A DNA stretch of 64,000 nucleotides, taken from positions 1-64,000 of the forward strand of contig CACZEK010000012.1 of assembly GCA_902780135.1 (NCBI GenBank), in the 5' to 3' direction. Source of the DNA: an uncultured bacterium. GTDB taxonomy: Bacteria; Verrucomicrobiota; Lentisphaeria; Victivallales; UBA1829. The stretch's first letter is position 1. The number at the start of each line of letters is the position of its first letter. The notes beneath the pieces are model-generated. The model was not told the origin of the DNA, did no database searches, and saw nothing but the letters and a program-made list of their open reading frames with translations. Made by a program: the position numbers and the translations under genes. Below are positions 41,600 through 50,700 of the stretch, in pieces.

Positions 41600-44500
41600 T
41601 CACGCCGAGGCCGGTTCGGATTCGGACTCCTTGTCCCGGCGCCACTGGCGGCGCGGCTGCGGGACGTCGTCCTTCGGTTTGATCGTGTAGTGGTTTTCTC
41701 CGAGGAGCGCGTCGAGGTCGTTCAGGAGCGACCGGGACACGTACACGCGCACGGACTGCGGCAGCTCGATGAAGGCCGCCAGGCGGTCCTTCGTGGCGGC
41801 GCAGATCAGCACGGGCACGGGTTCCGGGCCCTGCTTCGCCTTCGCGTTCCTGCGTTTCGGGACGATGCTCCCCGCATCTTCCTGCGCGGGCTCCGCCGGG
41901 AAGAGCTCGGGCGGCGGCGCGGCGTGGCGGGCGAACAGCGCGCGGAGTTCGGCGAAGACTTCCGGCTTCATGCCGTCCTCGAACAGGTTGACCTGGAGCG
42001 TCTCGGCGTTGAAGAACGGCGCGTCCTCCAGCGGGATCACGTCCTCGAGCTGGAGCGAGACTTCGTCGCCCTCGTCGTCGCCCTTCTTGGTGACGGCGCG
42101 GACGAAGACCTTCGCGCCCTCGACGAGCAGGGCGTTGACCTCGGTGTACAGGCGGTTGTAGCAGACGCATTCGATGGTGTCGGTCAGGTCCTCGATCTGG
42201 ACGATGGCGAACGGCTTGCTGTCGCTCTTGGTGTATTTCTTGGCGACCGAGGTCACGAGGCCGCCGAACTTCACCCCGACGTCGCCCGGCATGCGGGAGA
42301 CCTCCGCCAGGTTTGCCGTCGAAAACGTGTCGATGATCTTCTTCGAGGACGAAAGCGGATGCCCGGAGACGAAGAACCCGAGGAGCTGTTTCTCGTCCTC
42401 CAGCATCTCGCTGTCCGGGAATTCCGGGATGTCCGGCGGCGGCTGCTCCTCGAATCCCGCCTCCTGCGGGTCGTCCAGCATGTCGAACAGGCTCGCCTGC
42501 CCGGATTCGCGGTCGCGCCGCGCGGACGCCGCGGACGACAGCGCGGAGTCGATCATGGCGACGAGCTGGGACCGCTTAAGGCCGGTGGAATCCAGCGCGC
42601 CGCAGCGGATGAGCGCCTCGAGCCCCTTGGCGTTGAGCCCCTCCGTGCGTTCGGCGAGGTCCGCCATCGAGGTGAACGGGCCGTCCTTGCGCGCTTCGAT
42701 GATGGCGGCGGAGATGCCCTGCCCGAACCCCTTGATCGCGCCGAGCCCGAAGCGGATCGCGCCGCCGTCCACCGTGAAGTTCACGTCGCTGGTGTTCACG
42801 TCCGGCGGCAGGATGCGGATGCCGGTGGTGCGGCACTCGTTGATGAGGAACGTGAGCTTCTTCGCGTTGGAAAGTTCGCTGGTGAGCACCGCCGCCATGA
42901 ATTCGGGGCGGTAGTTCGCCTTCAGGTAGGCGGTGCGGTAGGACAGCAGCGCGTACGCCGCGCTGTGCGACTTGTTGAACCCGTACTCCGCGAACTTCTT
43001 GATGTTCTCCCAGATGCGCTCCGCCTGCGCCGTCGGGATGCTGTTCGTCTTCGCGCAGCCGTCGATGAACTTGTCGTGCTGCGCCTCCATGTCCTTGATC
43101 TTCTTCTTGCCAATGGCGCGGCGGAGGATGTCCGCCTGGCCGAGCGAGAACCCGGCGAGCACCTGCACGCACTGCATGATCTGCTCCTGGTAGAGCATGA
43201 TGCCGTACGTTTCCTTCAGGTACTGCTCCATGAGCGGATGGTCGTATTCGAGCGGGATCGTGCCCTTCTTGCGGCCGACGAAGAGGTCGAGGAACTGCAT
43301 CGGGCCGGGGCGGTAGAGCGCCACGAGGGCGATGATGTGCCGCAGATTCTCCACGCCGAACTTGCGGCAGAGGTCCTGCATGCCGCCGGATTCGAGCTGG
43401 AACACGGACACGGTGTCGCCGCGGTTGATGAGGTCGTAGGTCTTCCGGTCGTCCAGCGGGATCGTGTCCATGTCCAGCGTGACGCCGTGCGTGCGCTTCA
43501 CGTTGTCCACGGCATCCTGGATCACGGTCAGCGTGCGGAGCCCGAGGAAGTCCATCTTCAGCAGGCCGATGCTCTCGCAGAGCGGCGCGACGTACTGCGT
43601 GATGACTTCCTCGTGCGCGCCGCGTCCGAGCGGGACCAGGTCGGCGAGCGGCTGGTTGCAGATGATGACGCCGCACGCGTGGATGCCCATCTGGCGGTTG
43701 AGCTGTTCGATCGGGACGCAGTACTGGAAGATCTCGCGGACCCACGCTTCCTTTTCGAGCAGCTGCTTCAGCTCGGGCGACTCCTTGACCGCCTTCGCGA
43801 GCGTCATCTTCGGGTCCTCCGGGATGAGCTTCGTGATCATGTTGCCCTCGGCCGGGGTGCGTCCCAGCACGCGCGCCACGTCCTTCACCACCGCCTTCGC
43901 CTTCAGCGTGCCGTACGTGCCGATCTGCGACACGCTGTCCTCGCCGTATTTCCGGATCACGTAGTCGATGACCTCCTGGCGGTGGCGTTCGCAGAAGTCC
44001 GTGTCGAAGTCGGGCGGCGACACGCGGTCCGGATTCAAAAAACGTTCGAACAGCAGGTCGTATTTCATCGGGTCGATGTTCGTGATGCCGCTCAGGTACG
44101 CCACGATGGACCCCGCGCCGGAGCCGCGTCCCGGCCCGACCGGGATGCCGTGCTCCTTCGCCCAGTTGATGAAGTCCCACACGCAGAGGAAGTAGCTCGG
44201 GTATTTCGTGCGGTTGATGACCGACAGCTCGAAGTCCATGCGGTCGAGGTTGCGTTTCGCCTCCTCCTTCTTGTCCTCCGGCGGATTGAACGGGTCGTAG
44301 CCGTATTTCTTTTCGTAGCCGCACACGCTGTCCGCGCGGCCCGTGCCGTACAGGCAGATGCTGCGGAGATAGGCGGCGGATTTCTTCATGACGACGCGGC
44401 GTTCGACGAGGTTGGCGCGCTTGTCGTCGGAGGGCAGAGGCTTTTCCGGGTCCTTCTCGTGGTCCTTCGCGATCTCGGCGTCGATCTCCCGCTCGGACTC

Positions 44501-45457
44501 CGCGCGGATGGCGTCCAGGTCGAGCGTATCGACGAACTCCTGCGGCGGCGTGTATTCCGGGTAGTGGTTCTCGTAGCCGATCGTCACGTCGCACTGTTCC
44601 GCGACCGCGAGCGTGTTCGTGATGGCGTCCGGCGCCTCGGTCCCGAAGACCTGCATCATCTCGTCGCCGGACTTGAAATAGAACTCGTCGTACTCCATCT
44701 TCATGCGGCGCTCGTCGCTCAGCGTGGTGCGCGTCTGGATGCACAGCATGATCTCGTGGGAACGCGCATGCTCCTTCTTCAGGTAGTGCACGTCGTTCGT
44801 GGCGACCAGCCGGATGTCGTTCTCGCGGGCGAGCTGGATCAGGCCGCGGTTCACGGTCTTCTGGTCCTCGATCCCGTGGTACATGACCTCCAGGCAGAAG
44901 TTCTCCTTTCCGCCGAAGAGGTCGAGGTAGTCGAACAGCACCTTGCGGCCGGCGTCCACACCGCAGCGCAGGATCGCCACGTCGATCTCACCCTGCAGGC
45001 ACGCGCTCATGCCGATGATGCCCTCGTGGTACTTCGCGAGGAGCTCGCGGTCGATGCGCGGCTTATAGTAGAACCCGGTCATGTGCGCTTCGGAATTGAG
45101 CTTGCAGAGGTTGTGGTAGCCCACGTTGTTCTTCGCCAGCAGGATCAGGTGGAACCCCTTGATGTTCGGCACGCCGGGCGTTTTTTCCAGACGGCTCCCC
45201 GGCGCGATGTATGTCTCGCAGCCGATGATCGGCTTGATCCCCGCCTTCTTCATGGCGTTGTGGAATTCGTAGCAGCCGCCCATGACGCCGTGGTCGGTGA
45301 TCGCGCACGCCTTCATGCCGTACTGCTGCGCCATCGTCACCAGGTCCACCTTCCCCTCGGCGTCCTCTTTCTTCAGCTTCGCCCACGAGATGGCGCACGC
45401 GCCGTCCAGCAGGCTGTAGTCCGTATGCAGGTGCAGATGCACGAAATCCGTAGCCAT
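41600..45457 (-). CDS. dnaE: DNA polymerase III subunit alpha (DnaE1 type)
   Basis: The 1285-residue replicative polymerase starts with the PHP domain (FVHLHLHTDYSLLDGACAI, ACAITDHGVMGG). The catalytic acidic residues sit in the PPDFDTDF motif, after GPGRGSGAGSIVAYLSGITNIDP. The fingers (FGVENLRHIIALVALYRPGPMQF), tandem HhH region and C-terminal OB-fold (VKFGGLVTSVAKKYT) follow. It is longer than E. coli DnaE, mostly at the C-terminus. Its own strong promoter lies about 95 bp upstream. The ribosome site (GGGA) is weak. Confidence 0.96.
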   Translation of the reverse strand: MATDFVHLHLHTDYSLLDGACAISWAKLKKEDAEGKVDLVTMAQQYGMKACAITDHGVMGGCYEFHNAMKKAGIKPIIGCETYIAPGSRLEKTPGVPNIKGFHLILLAKNNVGYHNLCKLNSEAHMTGFYYKPRIDRELLAKYHEGIIGMSACLQGEIDVAILRCGVDAGRKVLFDYLDLFGGKENFCLEVMYHGIEDQKTVNRGLIQLARENDIRLVATNDVHYLKKEHARSHEIMLCIQTRTTLSDERRMKMEYDEFYFKSGDEMMQVFGTEAPDAITNTLAVAEQCDVTIGYENHYPEYTPPQEFVDTLDLDAIRAESEREIDAEIAKDHEKDPEKPLPSDDKRANLVERRVVMKKSAAYLRSICLYGTGRADSVCGYEKKYGYDPFNPPEDKKEEAKRNLDRMDFELSVINRTKYPSYFLCVWDFINWAKEHGIPVGPGRGSGAGSIVAYLSGITNIDPMKYDLLFERFLNPDRVSPPDFDTDFCERHRQEVIDYVIRKYGEDSVSQIGTYGTLKAKAVVKDVARVLGRTPAEGNMITKLIPEDPKMTLAKAVKESPELKQLLEKEAWVREIFQYCVPIEQLNRQMGIHACGVIICNQPLADLVPLGRGAHEEVITQYVAPLCESIGLLKMDFLGLRTLTVIQDAVDNVKRTHGVTLDMDTIPLDDRKTYDLINRGDTVSVFQLESGGMQDLCRKFGVENLRHIIALVALYRPGPMQFLDLFVGRKKGTIPLEYDHPLMEQYLKETYGIMLYQEQIMQCVQVLAGFSLGQADILRRAIGKKKIKDMEAQHDKFIDGCAKTNSIPTAQAERIWENIKKFAEYGFNKSHSAAYALLSYRTAYLKANYRPEFMAAVLTSELSNAKKLTFLINECRTTGIRILPPDVNTSDVNFTVDGGAIRFGLGAIKGFGQGISAAIIEARKDGPFTSMADLAERTEGLNAKGLEALIRCGALDSTGLKRSQLVAMIDSALSSAASARRDRESGQASLFDMLDDPQEAGFEEQPPPDIPEFPDSEMLEDEKQLLGFFVSGHPLSSSKKIIDTFSTANLAEVSRMPGDVGVKFGGLVTSVAKKYTKSDSKPFAIVQIEDLTDTIECVCYNRLYTEVNALLVEGAKVFVRAVTKKGDDEGDEVSLQLEDVIPLEDAPFFNAETLQVNLFEDGMKPEVFAELRALFARHAAPPPELFPAEPAQEDAGSIVPKRRNAKAKQGPEPVPVLICAATKDRLAAFIELPQSVRVYVSRSLLNDLDALLGENHYTIKPKDDVPQPRRQWRRDKESESEPASA

Positions 45458-45550
45458 AATCCCAGTATCCCCGATCGTTTTGCGTTGAATGATCCCTTGC
45501 GGACGCGGCGGGAGGGCGCGCGTCCATTCTAATTAATGCGATGCGGAATA

Positions 45551-45579
45551 ATTATACAGCCGGAACCGGGATTTTTCAA
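45551..45579 (-). promoter_or_regulatory. dnaE: dnaE promoter
   Basis: On the minus strand: TTGAAA (45579-45574) extended as TTGAAAAAT, a 17-bp spacer ending in CTG, and a perfect TATAAT (45556-45551). It is the best housekeeping promoter in the window. Confidence 0.75.
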
Positions 45580-45641
45580 ACGCGAAACCGGAAAAAGGCG
45601 GGAAATAACGGGGAACGCCCGGAATCAGGGCACAAAAAAAG

Positions 45642-45714
45642 TGAGTCGGCAGGGACTCGAACCCTGGACCACCGCCTTAAAAGGGCGATGCTCTACCGAC
45701 TGAGCTACCGACCC
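45642..45714 (-). tRNA. tRNA-Lys (anticodon UUU)
   Basis: The 73-nt minus-strand cloverleaf is complete. The acceptor pairs GGGTCGG with CCGACTC, and the D-stem is GCTC/GAGC. The anticodon loop CTTTTAA gives UUU with A37, and the T-arm is CAGGG-TTCGAGT-CCCTG. CCA is not encoded; the 3' end is followed by CTTTTTTT, a likely terminator. A37 preceded by U36 marks it as a t6A/ms2t6A substrate, matching TsaB and MtaB elsewhere in the window. Confidence 0.95.
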
Positions 45715-45724
45715 ACGACAAAAT

Positions 45725-45753
45725 AACGTGAAACATTTTTAAAATATCACGTT
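45725..45753. repeat. Inverted repeat AACGTGA/TCACGTT upstream of the tRNA
   Basis: Arms AACGTGA (45725-45731) and TCACGTT (45747-45753) are separated by 15 AT-rich bases. On the minus strand the second arm is followed by ATTTTG, so it could end the paralog operon transcript. It also lies where the tRNA promoter should be. Function undecided. Confidence 0.35.
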
Positions 45754-45829
45754 TTCCCGAAAATGCAAATCCTTTGCGGAAAAAAGCCCGAAAAAACAAG
45801 CGGAAACGAGCCCGCGTTCACCACATGGC

Positions 45830-46858
45830 TCATGGAAACAGAGACGAGAGAAGATCGTGCAGATTTTCGGAATAGAATGCCGGTCTCTGCGTTGCAATGT
45901 ACCCGAATTTCCCGGGGAGGACGATCCTGATATCGCGGCCCGCCTTCCTCTCGTCGAACGCGAGCACGAACACCTCGTCCGCCAGCGGCTCGGACTCTTT
46001 TCTCAGCCGGTCGAAATCCGCGGCGACCTCGAACGGATCCTCCGCGCCCGACGTGGCGATGTCGATGCGGAAACGGAAATCCTTTCCGCACGTGCAGGTG
46101 GTGTTTGCGATGAGGATGCCGGGATGTTTTTCCAGCAGAGCCGGTCTCACGCTGTCGAAAAACACGGCGCGGACCGGGAGTTCCAGGGTGTTTCTCCGCA
46201 CGCCAACGCCAAGCGGACAGGAATGCAGGAGGATCATGAAAAGCAAAACGCCCAGGCCGATAAGAACGAGCCGGAACACCCTCTTCTTCCTTTTCGGGGG
46301 ATTTGACTTTTCTTTCGGAGGATTCCTGTGATTATTCTCCGAAAACGTGGAACCGGCGAGGAGGTGCAGCACGTCGGCGAGCGTTGTCTCCGGCGTGATC
46401 CGTTCGGTGTCAATGACCGGAATATCTCCGCACGCGGCAAGCGACCGGCTTAACAGGTCCCCGATCTTTTTCGAAGCCTTCATCCGTTCCTTTTCCCCGG
46501 GATGGAGGACAAAAAAGATGTCGTTCACGGTGTCATAATCGGCCGTGAAGGATTCGTAGTGTCCTTCGTGGGGCGCGAGAGCGAGGAAGGAATCGGACGG
46601 AAGGAAGAGGGCGTTGGGCCAGCCGTTGTAGACCCGGATGCACTCCAGGATCGCCTGCGTTTCCGCATGAGGCGGGAAATCCGGGGAAGCCCACATGCTT
46701 TCGATTTCGGCCTCATAAGGAACCCGCGACAGCAACTGCTGAATGACCTTTTTTCTGCACTTGCGGTCGGCGCCGAAAAAAGGCGCGGCGGAAAAGAACC
46801 CGAAGGAACTCTTCGGCGGCAGTGCGATATTTTCCGGGGTCGGCATATTCGTTCTCAT
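45830..46858 (-). CDS. Unknown membrane protein, tandem paralog 1 (with extra N-terminal domain)
   Basis: I do not recognise this 342-residue protein. Residues 1-170 form a soluble domain absent from its two neighbours (YNGWPNALFLPSDSF, YDTVNDIFFVLHPGEKERM). A basic stretch and one membrane helix (about 194-212) follow. Residues about 226-330 are a domain shared with the next two genes upstream on this strand: FRFRIDI, then DRLRKESEPLADEVFVLAFD, then IVLPGKFGYIATQRPAFYS. Topology would put the N-domain in the cytoplasm and the shared domain outside. Start at 46858 or the in-frame ATG at 46846. It is the last gene of the run. Confidence 0.7.
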   Translation of the reverse strand: MRTNMPTPENIALPPKSSFGFFSAAPFFGADRKCRKKVIQQLLSRVPYEAEIESMWASPDFPPHAETQAILECIRVYNGWPNALFLPSDSFLALAPHEGHYESFTADYDTVNDIFFVLHPGEKERMKASKKIGDLLSRSLAACGDIPVIDTERITPETTLADVLHLLAGSTFSENNHRNPPKEKSNPPKRKKRVFRLVLIGLGVLLFMILLHSCPLGVGVRRNTLELPVRAVFFDSVRPALLEKHPGILIANTTCTCGKDFRFRIDIATSGAEDPFEVAADFDRLRKESEPLADEVFVLAFDERKAGRDIRIVLPGKFGYIATQRPAFYSENLHDLLSSLFP

Positions 46859-46875
46859 CTAACTGTGTTTCAAAG

Positions 46876-47376
46876 TCATGGACGCCGGGAAACCGCGGAG
46901 AAAAAAGTCGGCTTGCTGGCGGACCGATAGCCGTTTTTTCCGGGGAAAATGAACCGGGTTCCATGGTCTTCCCTGTCGCCGTCGATCGTGACGATAAGGA
47001 CCTCCTCCGACATGAACTCCGACTGCTTCTTCAACTGGTAAATCTCCCGGGCAATCTCCATCGGCTGCGGAGCCTCCTCCCCGCGGGTGGAGATGTCGAC
47101 ATGGAAGAAGTCATCTCTCTTAAGCCGGGGCCAAGCATCGCGAATTACGACCGCCTCGCCGTAATGTTCCCGCAGAGACGATTCCATATCCTTGAAGAAG
47201 GGGTAGCCTTCCGCGTTTATGCTTTTGCGAATGATATCCGGTCCGATGAACAGGAAGAAGAACAGCCAGAAGACAAACAGAATAATTCCGACGCCGGCGA
47301 GCAAAGCCAGACAGCTCCTGAGCGGAGTCTCTTTCTTTTTGGGCGGCTTATCCCCGTTTTCCGTCGTCGTGTTCAT
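46876..47376 (-). CDS. Unknown membrane protein, tandem paralog 2
   Basis: This 166-residue member of the three-gene family has a short Lys-rich cytoplasmic start (DKPPKKKETP), one membrane helix (about 22-45) and the shared domain (about 55-160). The domain shows FFHVDISTRGEE, then YQLKKQSEFMSEEVLIVTID, then FIFPGKNGYRSASKPTFFS. The helical segment and the PGKxGY strand align with the other two copies. It overlaps the upstream paralog by 29 nt and is followed after 17 bp by paralog 1, so all are co-translated. Function unknown. Confidence 0.7.
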   Translation of the reverse strand: MNTTTENGDKPPKKKETPLRSCLALLAGVGIILFVFWLFFFLFIGPDIIRKSINAEGYPFFKDMESSLREHYGEAVVIRDAWPRLKRDDFFHVDISTRGEEAPQPMEIAREIYQLKKQSEFMSEEVLIVTIDGDREDHGTRFIFPGKNGYRSASKPTFFSAVSRRP

Positions 47377-47938
47377 TTTTTGCCTTGACGCCCTTCGTTT
47401 TTAAAAACTGGCGGTAACTGTCCCTAATCCAGAGATCCGTTGCGGATTCGCCGCCGATATCCAGAAAATAATACCACCTTTTGTGCTTTCCCCGGTTTCC
47501 GTATTTGCCGGGAAGGATGATTTCTCGTCCATGCTCGCCCTTTTCATTATCATAGACCGTGAGGACGATGACCTCGTCCGCGAGTTCTTCAGACTGTTTC
47601 CTCAGACGGTCAATCGCTTCGGCGATCGCATTCGGATCCTCCTGCCCGAACGCCCCAATGACGACATGAAACCGGAATTCCCTGTCCAGCGTCGGACAGA
47701 GGCGGATCACAAGGTCGCTGTATTGTTCTTTCAAGGCGGGGATCACATATTGGTCGAACCTGCCGCATGCCTTCAACCCAAGTGGTTTTCGCATTTCGTA
47801 CGGCCCGACAGTCAAGTACAGGAACAGAATAAAAAGGATCGGCAGGCAAACGATGATGAAAAGAAAAAGGCGACCACCCCGGGACTTCGCCTTCTTTTTC
47901 GGAAGATTCGTTCTGTTTTCTGTGGGCGGCGTACTCAT
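47348..47938 (-). CDS. Unknown membrane protein, tandem paralog 3
   Basis: This 196-residue family member has a Lys/Arg-rich start, one membrane helix (about 23-44) and the shared domain (about 55-160). Signatures are FRFHVVIGAFGQEDP, IDRLRKQSEELADEVIVLTVYD and IILPGKYGNRG. It ends with a 35-residue basic extension (about 162-196) that the other copies lack. It starts 7 bp after the ispH stop, so the trio rides on the tmk-holB-trmO-ispH transcript. Base composition is less GC-rich than in ispH, suggesting later insertion. Confidence 0.7.
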   Translation of the reverse strand: MSTPPTENRTNLPKKKAKSRGGRLFLFIIVCLPILFILFLYLTVGPYEMRKPLGLKACGRFDQYVIPALKEQYSDLVIRLCPTLDREFRFHVVIGAFGQEDPNAIAEAIDRLRKQSEELADEVIVLTVYDNEKGEHGREIILPGKYGNRGKHKRWYYFLDIGGESATDLWIRDSYRQFLKTKGVKAKNEHDDGKRG

Positions 47939-47945
47939 TTTCTCC

Positions 47946-48815
47946 TCAAAATGTTTTCGTCGTTTTGGATTCGGCGATGCGTTTCACCGCGTCCAGAATG
48001 CCGTGCACAAGGCCGTCCGGTGCGCTCGCGCCGGAGGTGACGCCGACGCGTTTCGCGCCGCGGAGGAGGTCCGGCGTGACGTCTTCCGGGCCGGAGACGA
48101 GTTCGGCACGCGCGCCCTGGGCATCGGCGATCTCGCACAGACGGCGCGTGTTTGAGCTGTGCGCGGACCCGGCGACCAGCACGAGGTCGCATTGCGCCGC
48201 GAGCTTGCGGACGGCGTTCTGGCGTTCGAGCGTGGCGCGGCAGACGGACGCGGATTCGACGAGTCCGGGTATCTTTTCGCGCAGGATCGCGGTCATCTTC
48301 GCGATCACGTCGCTGTTCATGGTGGTCTGGCTGATGCAGGCGTAGGTCCTGCCGGGGACCGGCTTGAAATCGCGTGCGTCCTCCTCGTTCGTGAGGAGAT
48401 GCTTCTCGCCGTGGATGCGCCCGAGGATGCCCTCGACCTCGCGGTGTCCCGCCTTGCCGAAGAGCAGCACGACGTGCCCGGCGTCGGAGAGCGCCGCGCC
48501 GCGTTCCTGCACCTTGCGGACCAGCGGACACGTGGCGTCGACGATGTTCAGCGGGAGCGCCTTTGCGCGCGCCTCGACCTCCTCGGAAACGCCGTGCGCG
48601 CTGAAGATGAGCGTGGAGCCGGGGGGCAGCCCCTCGGGTTCGTCGACGATCTTCGCGCCGCGCGCCAGCAGGTCGTTCACGACCGATTCGTTGTGGACGA
48701 GGTCGTGCAGGATGAAGACGGGCGCTCCGTGCAGTTTCAGCTCGTCCATGGTGCGGTTCAGCGCGTTGCGCACGCCCGAGCAGAACCCGGTGATGCCGCA
48801 AAGGATCACTTCCAT
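47946..48815 (-). CDS. ispH: 4-hydroxy-3-methylbut-2-enyl diphosphate reductase
   Basis: This 289-residue iron-sulfur enzyme makes IPP and DMAPP in the last step of the MEP isoprenoid pathway. The three cluster-binding Cys residues are present at C12 (GFCSGV), C96 (DATCPLV) and C192 (SVCRATLERQ), with HGVSEEV and GSAHSSNTRRL in the expected places. Length is normal. Its start overlaps the trmO stop by 10 nt. Confidence 0.96.
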   Translation of the reverse strand: MEVILCGITGFCSGVRNALNRTMDELKLHGAPVFILHDLVHNESVVNDLLARGAKIVDEPEGLPPGSTLIFSAHGVSEEVEARAKALPLNIVDATCPLVRKVQERGAALSDAGHVVLLFGKAGHREVEGILGRIHGEKHLLTNEEDARDFKPVPGRTYACISQTTMNSDVIAKMTAILREKIPGLVESASVCRATLERQNAVRKLAAQCDLVLVAGSAHSSNTRRLCEIADAQGARAELVSGPEDVTPDLLRGAKRVGVTSGASAPDGLVHGILDAVKRIAESKTTKTF

Positions 48816-49612
48816 GACATGACCTCCAGAAATGCCCGGTGGAACGCCTTGTCCGCGTACGGATCGGGCGTGCCGGGCGCGAGCTCGTCCGGGGCGTAGT
48901 TCGAGCCGACGGATTCGAAATGCAGCACATGGGCGTCCGCGTCGGCGCGGTACACGATGCGCCAGGTGCGGCAGTGGATCGCCCAGGAGCCGTCCGGGAG
49001 CCGTTCGATGCGCTTTCGGGCGGGGTTGAAGGGTTCGTATTTGAGCTGGACGGCGCAGAAATTTGCGAGGTCGAGCCCGGTCCGCGCCATAATCCAGTCC
49101 ATCTGCGCCCGTGCGGCGGGCGAAAAATCATGCGTCCACTCGGTCAGGACGAGTTCGTCGCGCCACCCCGCCTTCGACTCCGGGAACGCGTCAACCGCCG
49201 GGATGTACGGCTTGAGGTCGAGGATCGGGGTCCGGTCGAGAATGTCGCAGTGGTTCAGGTAGACGTTCAGGCCGTCGATGCCCTCCAGCTCGACGCAGCT
49301 CAGTCCGATCGGGTTCGGGCGGTGCGGCGACCGCGTGGAGAAGACGCCGTACTTGCGGTTTTCGGGCGCGTACGGCGGCGTGACCTTCGGTTTCCAGGTG
49401 GCGTTCAGGTGAAAGATGAAGACGACCCAGACGCGCTCGAATCCGGCAAGGTCCTCCAGCGCCTGCTCGAAGCCGCGTCCGGGGTAAAGCTCGATGCGCG
49501 CCTTCGCCTCGGAGAATCCCGCCTGGCGCGGCGCTTCGTACCGCCAGCGCAACCCGGTGTGCAGGAGCCCGATGGGCGCGAACTCGTAGCGTTCCCTGAT
49601 CTCGGCGGGCAT
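48806..49612 (-). CDS. trmO: tRNA (N6-threonylcarbamoyladenosine(37)-N6)-methyltransferase TrmO
   Basis: This 268-residue protein has the TsaA/TrmO beta-barrel: FAPIGLLHTG, a GFERVWVVFIFHLN segment, the SAM-binding GVFSTRSPHRPNPIGLSCVELEGIDG block, and ILDLKPYIPAVDAF. The C-terminal 110 residues form the extension seen in enteric-type TrmO (VGSNYAPDELAPG region is extra). The enzyme methylates t6A37, usually in tRNA-Thr, so it works downstream of TsaB, which is also encoded in the window. It starts 11 bp after the holB stop. Confidence 0.9.
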   Translation of the reverse strand: MPAEIRERYEFAPIGLLHTGLRWRYEAPRQAGFSEAKARIELYPGRGFEQALEDLAGFERVWVVFIFHLNATWKPKVTPPYAPENRKYGVFSTRSPHRPNPIGLSCVELEGIDGLNVYLNHCDILDRTPILDLKPYIPAVDAFPESKAGWRDELVLTEWTHDFSPAARAQMDWIMARTGLDLANFCAVQLKYEPFNPARKRIERLPDGSWAIHCRTWRIVYRADADAHVLHFESVGSNYAPDELAPGTPDPYADKAFHRAFLEVMSWK

Positions 49613-49623
49613 GGCGGCTCACC

Positions 49624-50700
49624 TCACCCCTGTACGCCCGTGTCGATCGCGACGGAGAGCGCGAACGCCCGCACGGCGAGCTCGTCGTTGACGTTGGTGT
49701 TCAGCACGCGGACGAGCGATTCCGCCTCGCCGAGCATGCGCGCGGCCTCGTCCGGCGGGAGCGCCGGGCGCGGGTCGGCGTCCAGCCACGCGCGGATGAC
49801 CTCCGGGTTGGGCAAGAGTTCGGGCGGCGTCCCCTCGGCGGCGAGCGCGATCTGCGCGAACCAGGTGTGCAGGATGCTGAGGAATTCCTCGCGGAGCCGG
49901 AGGTATTCGCAGCCCGTTTCGCCGTCCATGCGCTTTTCGATCAGCTTCATCGCGGCGGATTCGAGGTTTTCGGCGGCTTTCAGGCGTTCGTCCCAGCGCG
50001 CCTGCACGGTCGCCTCCGCCATGCTTCCGAGCGAGCCGAGCACGTCGATCAGCCCGGCGGCGCAGTCCTCGCCCGCCACCAGGTCGCCCTTCGAGGCGAA
50101 CGTGAGCTTCATGAGCAGCTCCGGCATGGCGGAGAACGTCTCCATGTCGTACTTGCAGACGTTGTCCGTGAGCGAGAGGATCTGGCAGCGCGAGCGGATG
50201 GTGGGCAGGAGCGAGGCGGGATGCCCCGTGGTGAGGATGAAGAGGCAGTTGCGCGGCGGCTCCTCCAGCGTCTTCAGAAACGCGTTCTGCGCGTTCTCGT
50301 TCATGGTGTCGCAGTCCTGGATGACGCCGATCTTCCAGCCGCCGGGCGCGCTGCTGCTGAGGTGGAACATGGATTCGAAGTTGCGGAGCGTGTCCGGCTC
50401 GGAGTCGTCGTTCCCGATCACGATCTGGCGCGATTTCGAGGTCGGCGCGAGCAGGAAAAGGTCGGGATACAGCCCGTTCTCCAGCAGGGAGCACGTCTCG
50501 CAGCGTCCGCACGGCGCGCCGTCGGGCTGCGGGTCCAGGCAGACCGCGAGCTGGGCGAGCAGGGTCGGGAACCGGTTGCGGATGGACGCATTCGAGGAGA
50601 CCACGAGGTGGGAATGCCCCAGGCGGCCCGCATTCTTCGCCATGCGGAGCGACCGCCCGAGGAGCGGATACGCGGATTCAAAGGATTGCCAGTCGTGCAT
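49624..50700 (-). CDS. holB: DNA polymerase III subunit delta'
   Basis: This 358-residue clamp-loader subunit has an N-terminal LGRSLRMAKNAGRLGHSHLV. The zinc module follows (CLDPQPDGAPCGRCETC), then the SRC-type motif in IRSRCQIL after DCDTMNENAQNAFLKTLEEPP. The P-loop is degenerate, as usual for delta'. The C-terminal collar region is poorly conserved. The ATG at 50700 lies inside tmk with a 23-nt overlap, which suggests translational coupling. Longer upstream frames are only overlaps with tmk. Confidence 0.88.
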   Translation of the reverse strand: MHDWQSFESAYPLLGRSLRMAKNAGRLGHSHLVVSSNASIRNRFPTLLAQLAVCLDPQPDGAPCGRCETCSLLENGLYPDLFLLAPTSKSRQIVIGNDDSEPDTLRNFESMFHLSSSAPGGWKIGVIQDCDTMNENAQNAFLKTLEEPPRNCLFILTTGHPASLLPTIRSRCQILSLTDNVCKYDMETFSAMPELLMKLTFASKGDLVAGEDCAAGLIDVLGSLGSMAEATVQARWDERLKAAENLESAAMKLIEKRMDGETGCEYLRLREEFLSILHTWFAQIALAAEGTPPELLPNPEVIRAWLDADPRPALPPDEAARMLGEAESLVRVLNTNVNDELAVRAFALSVAIDTGVQG

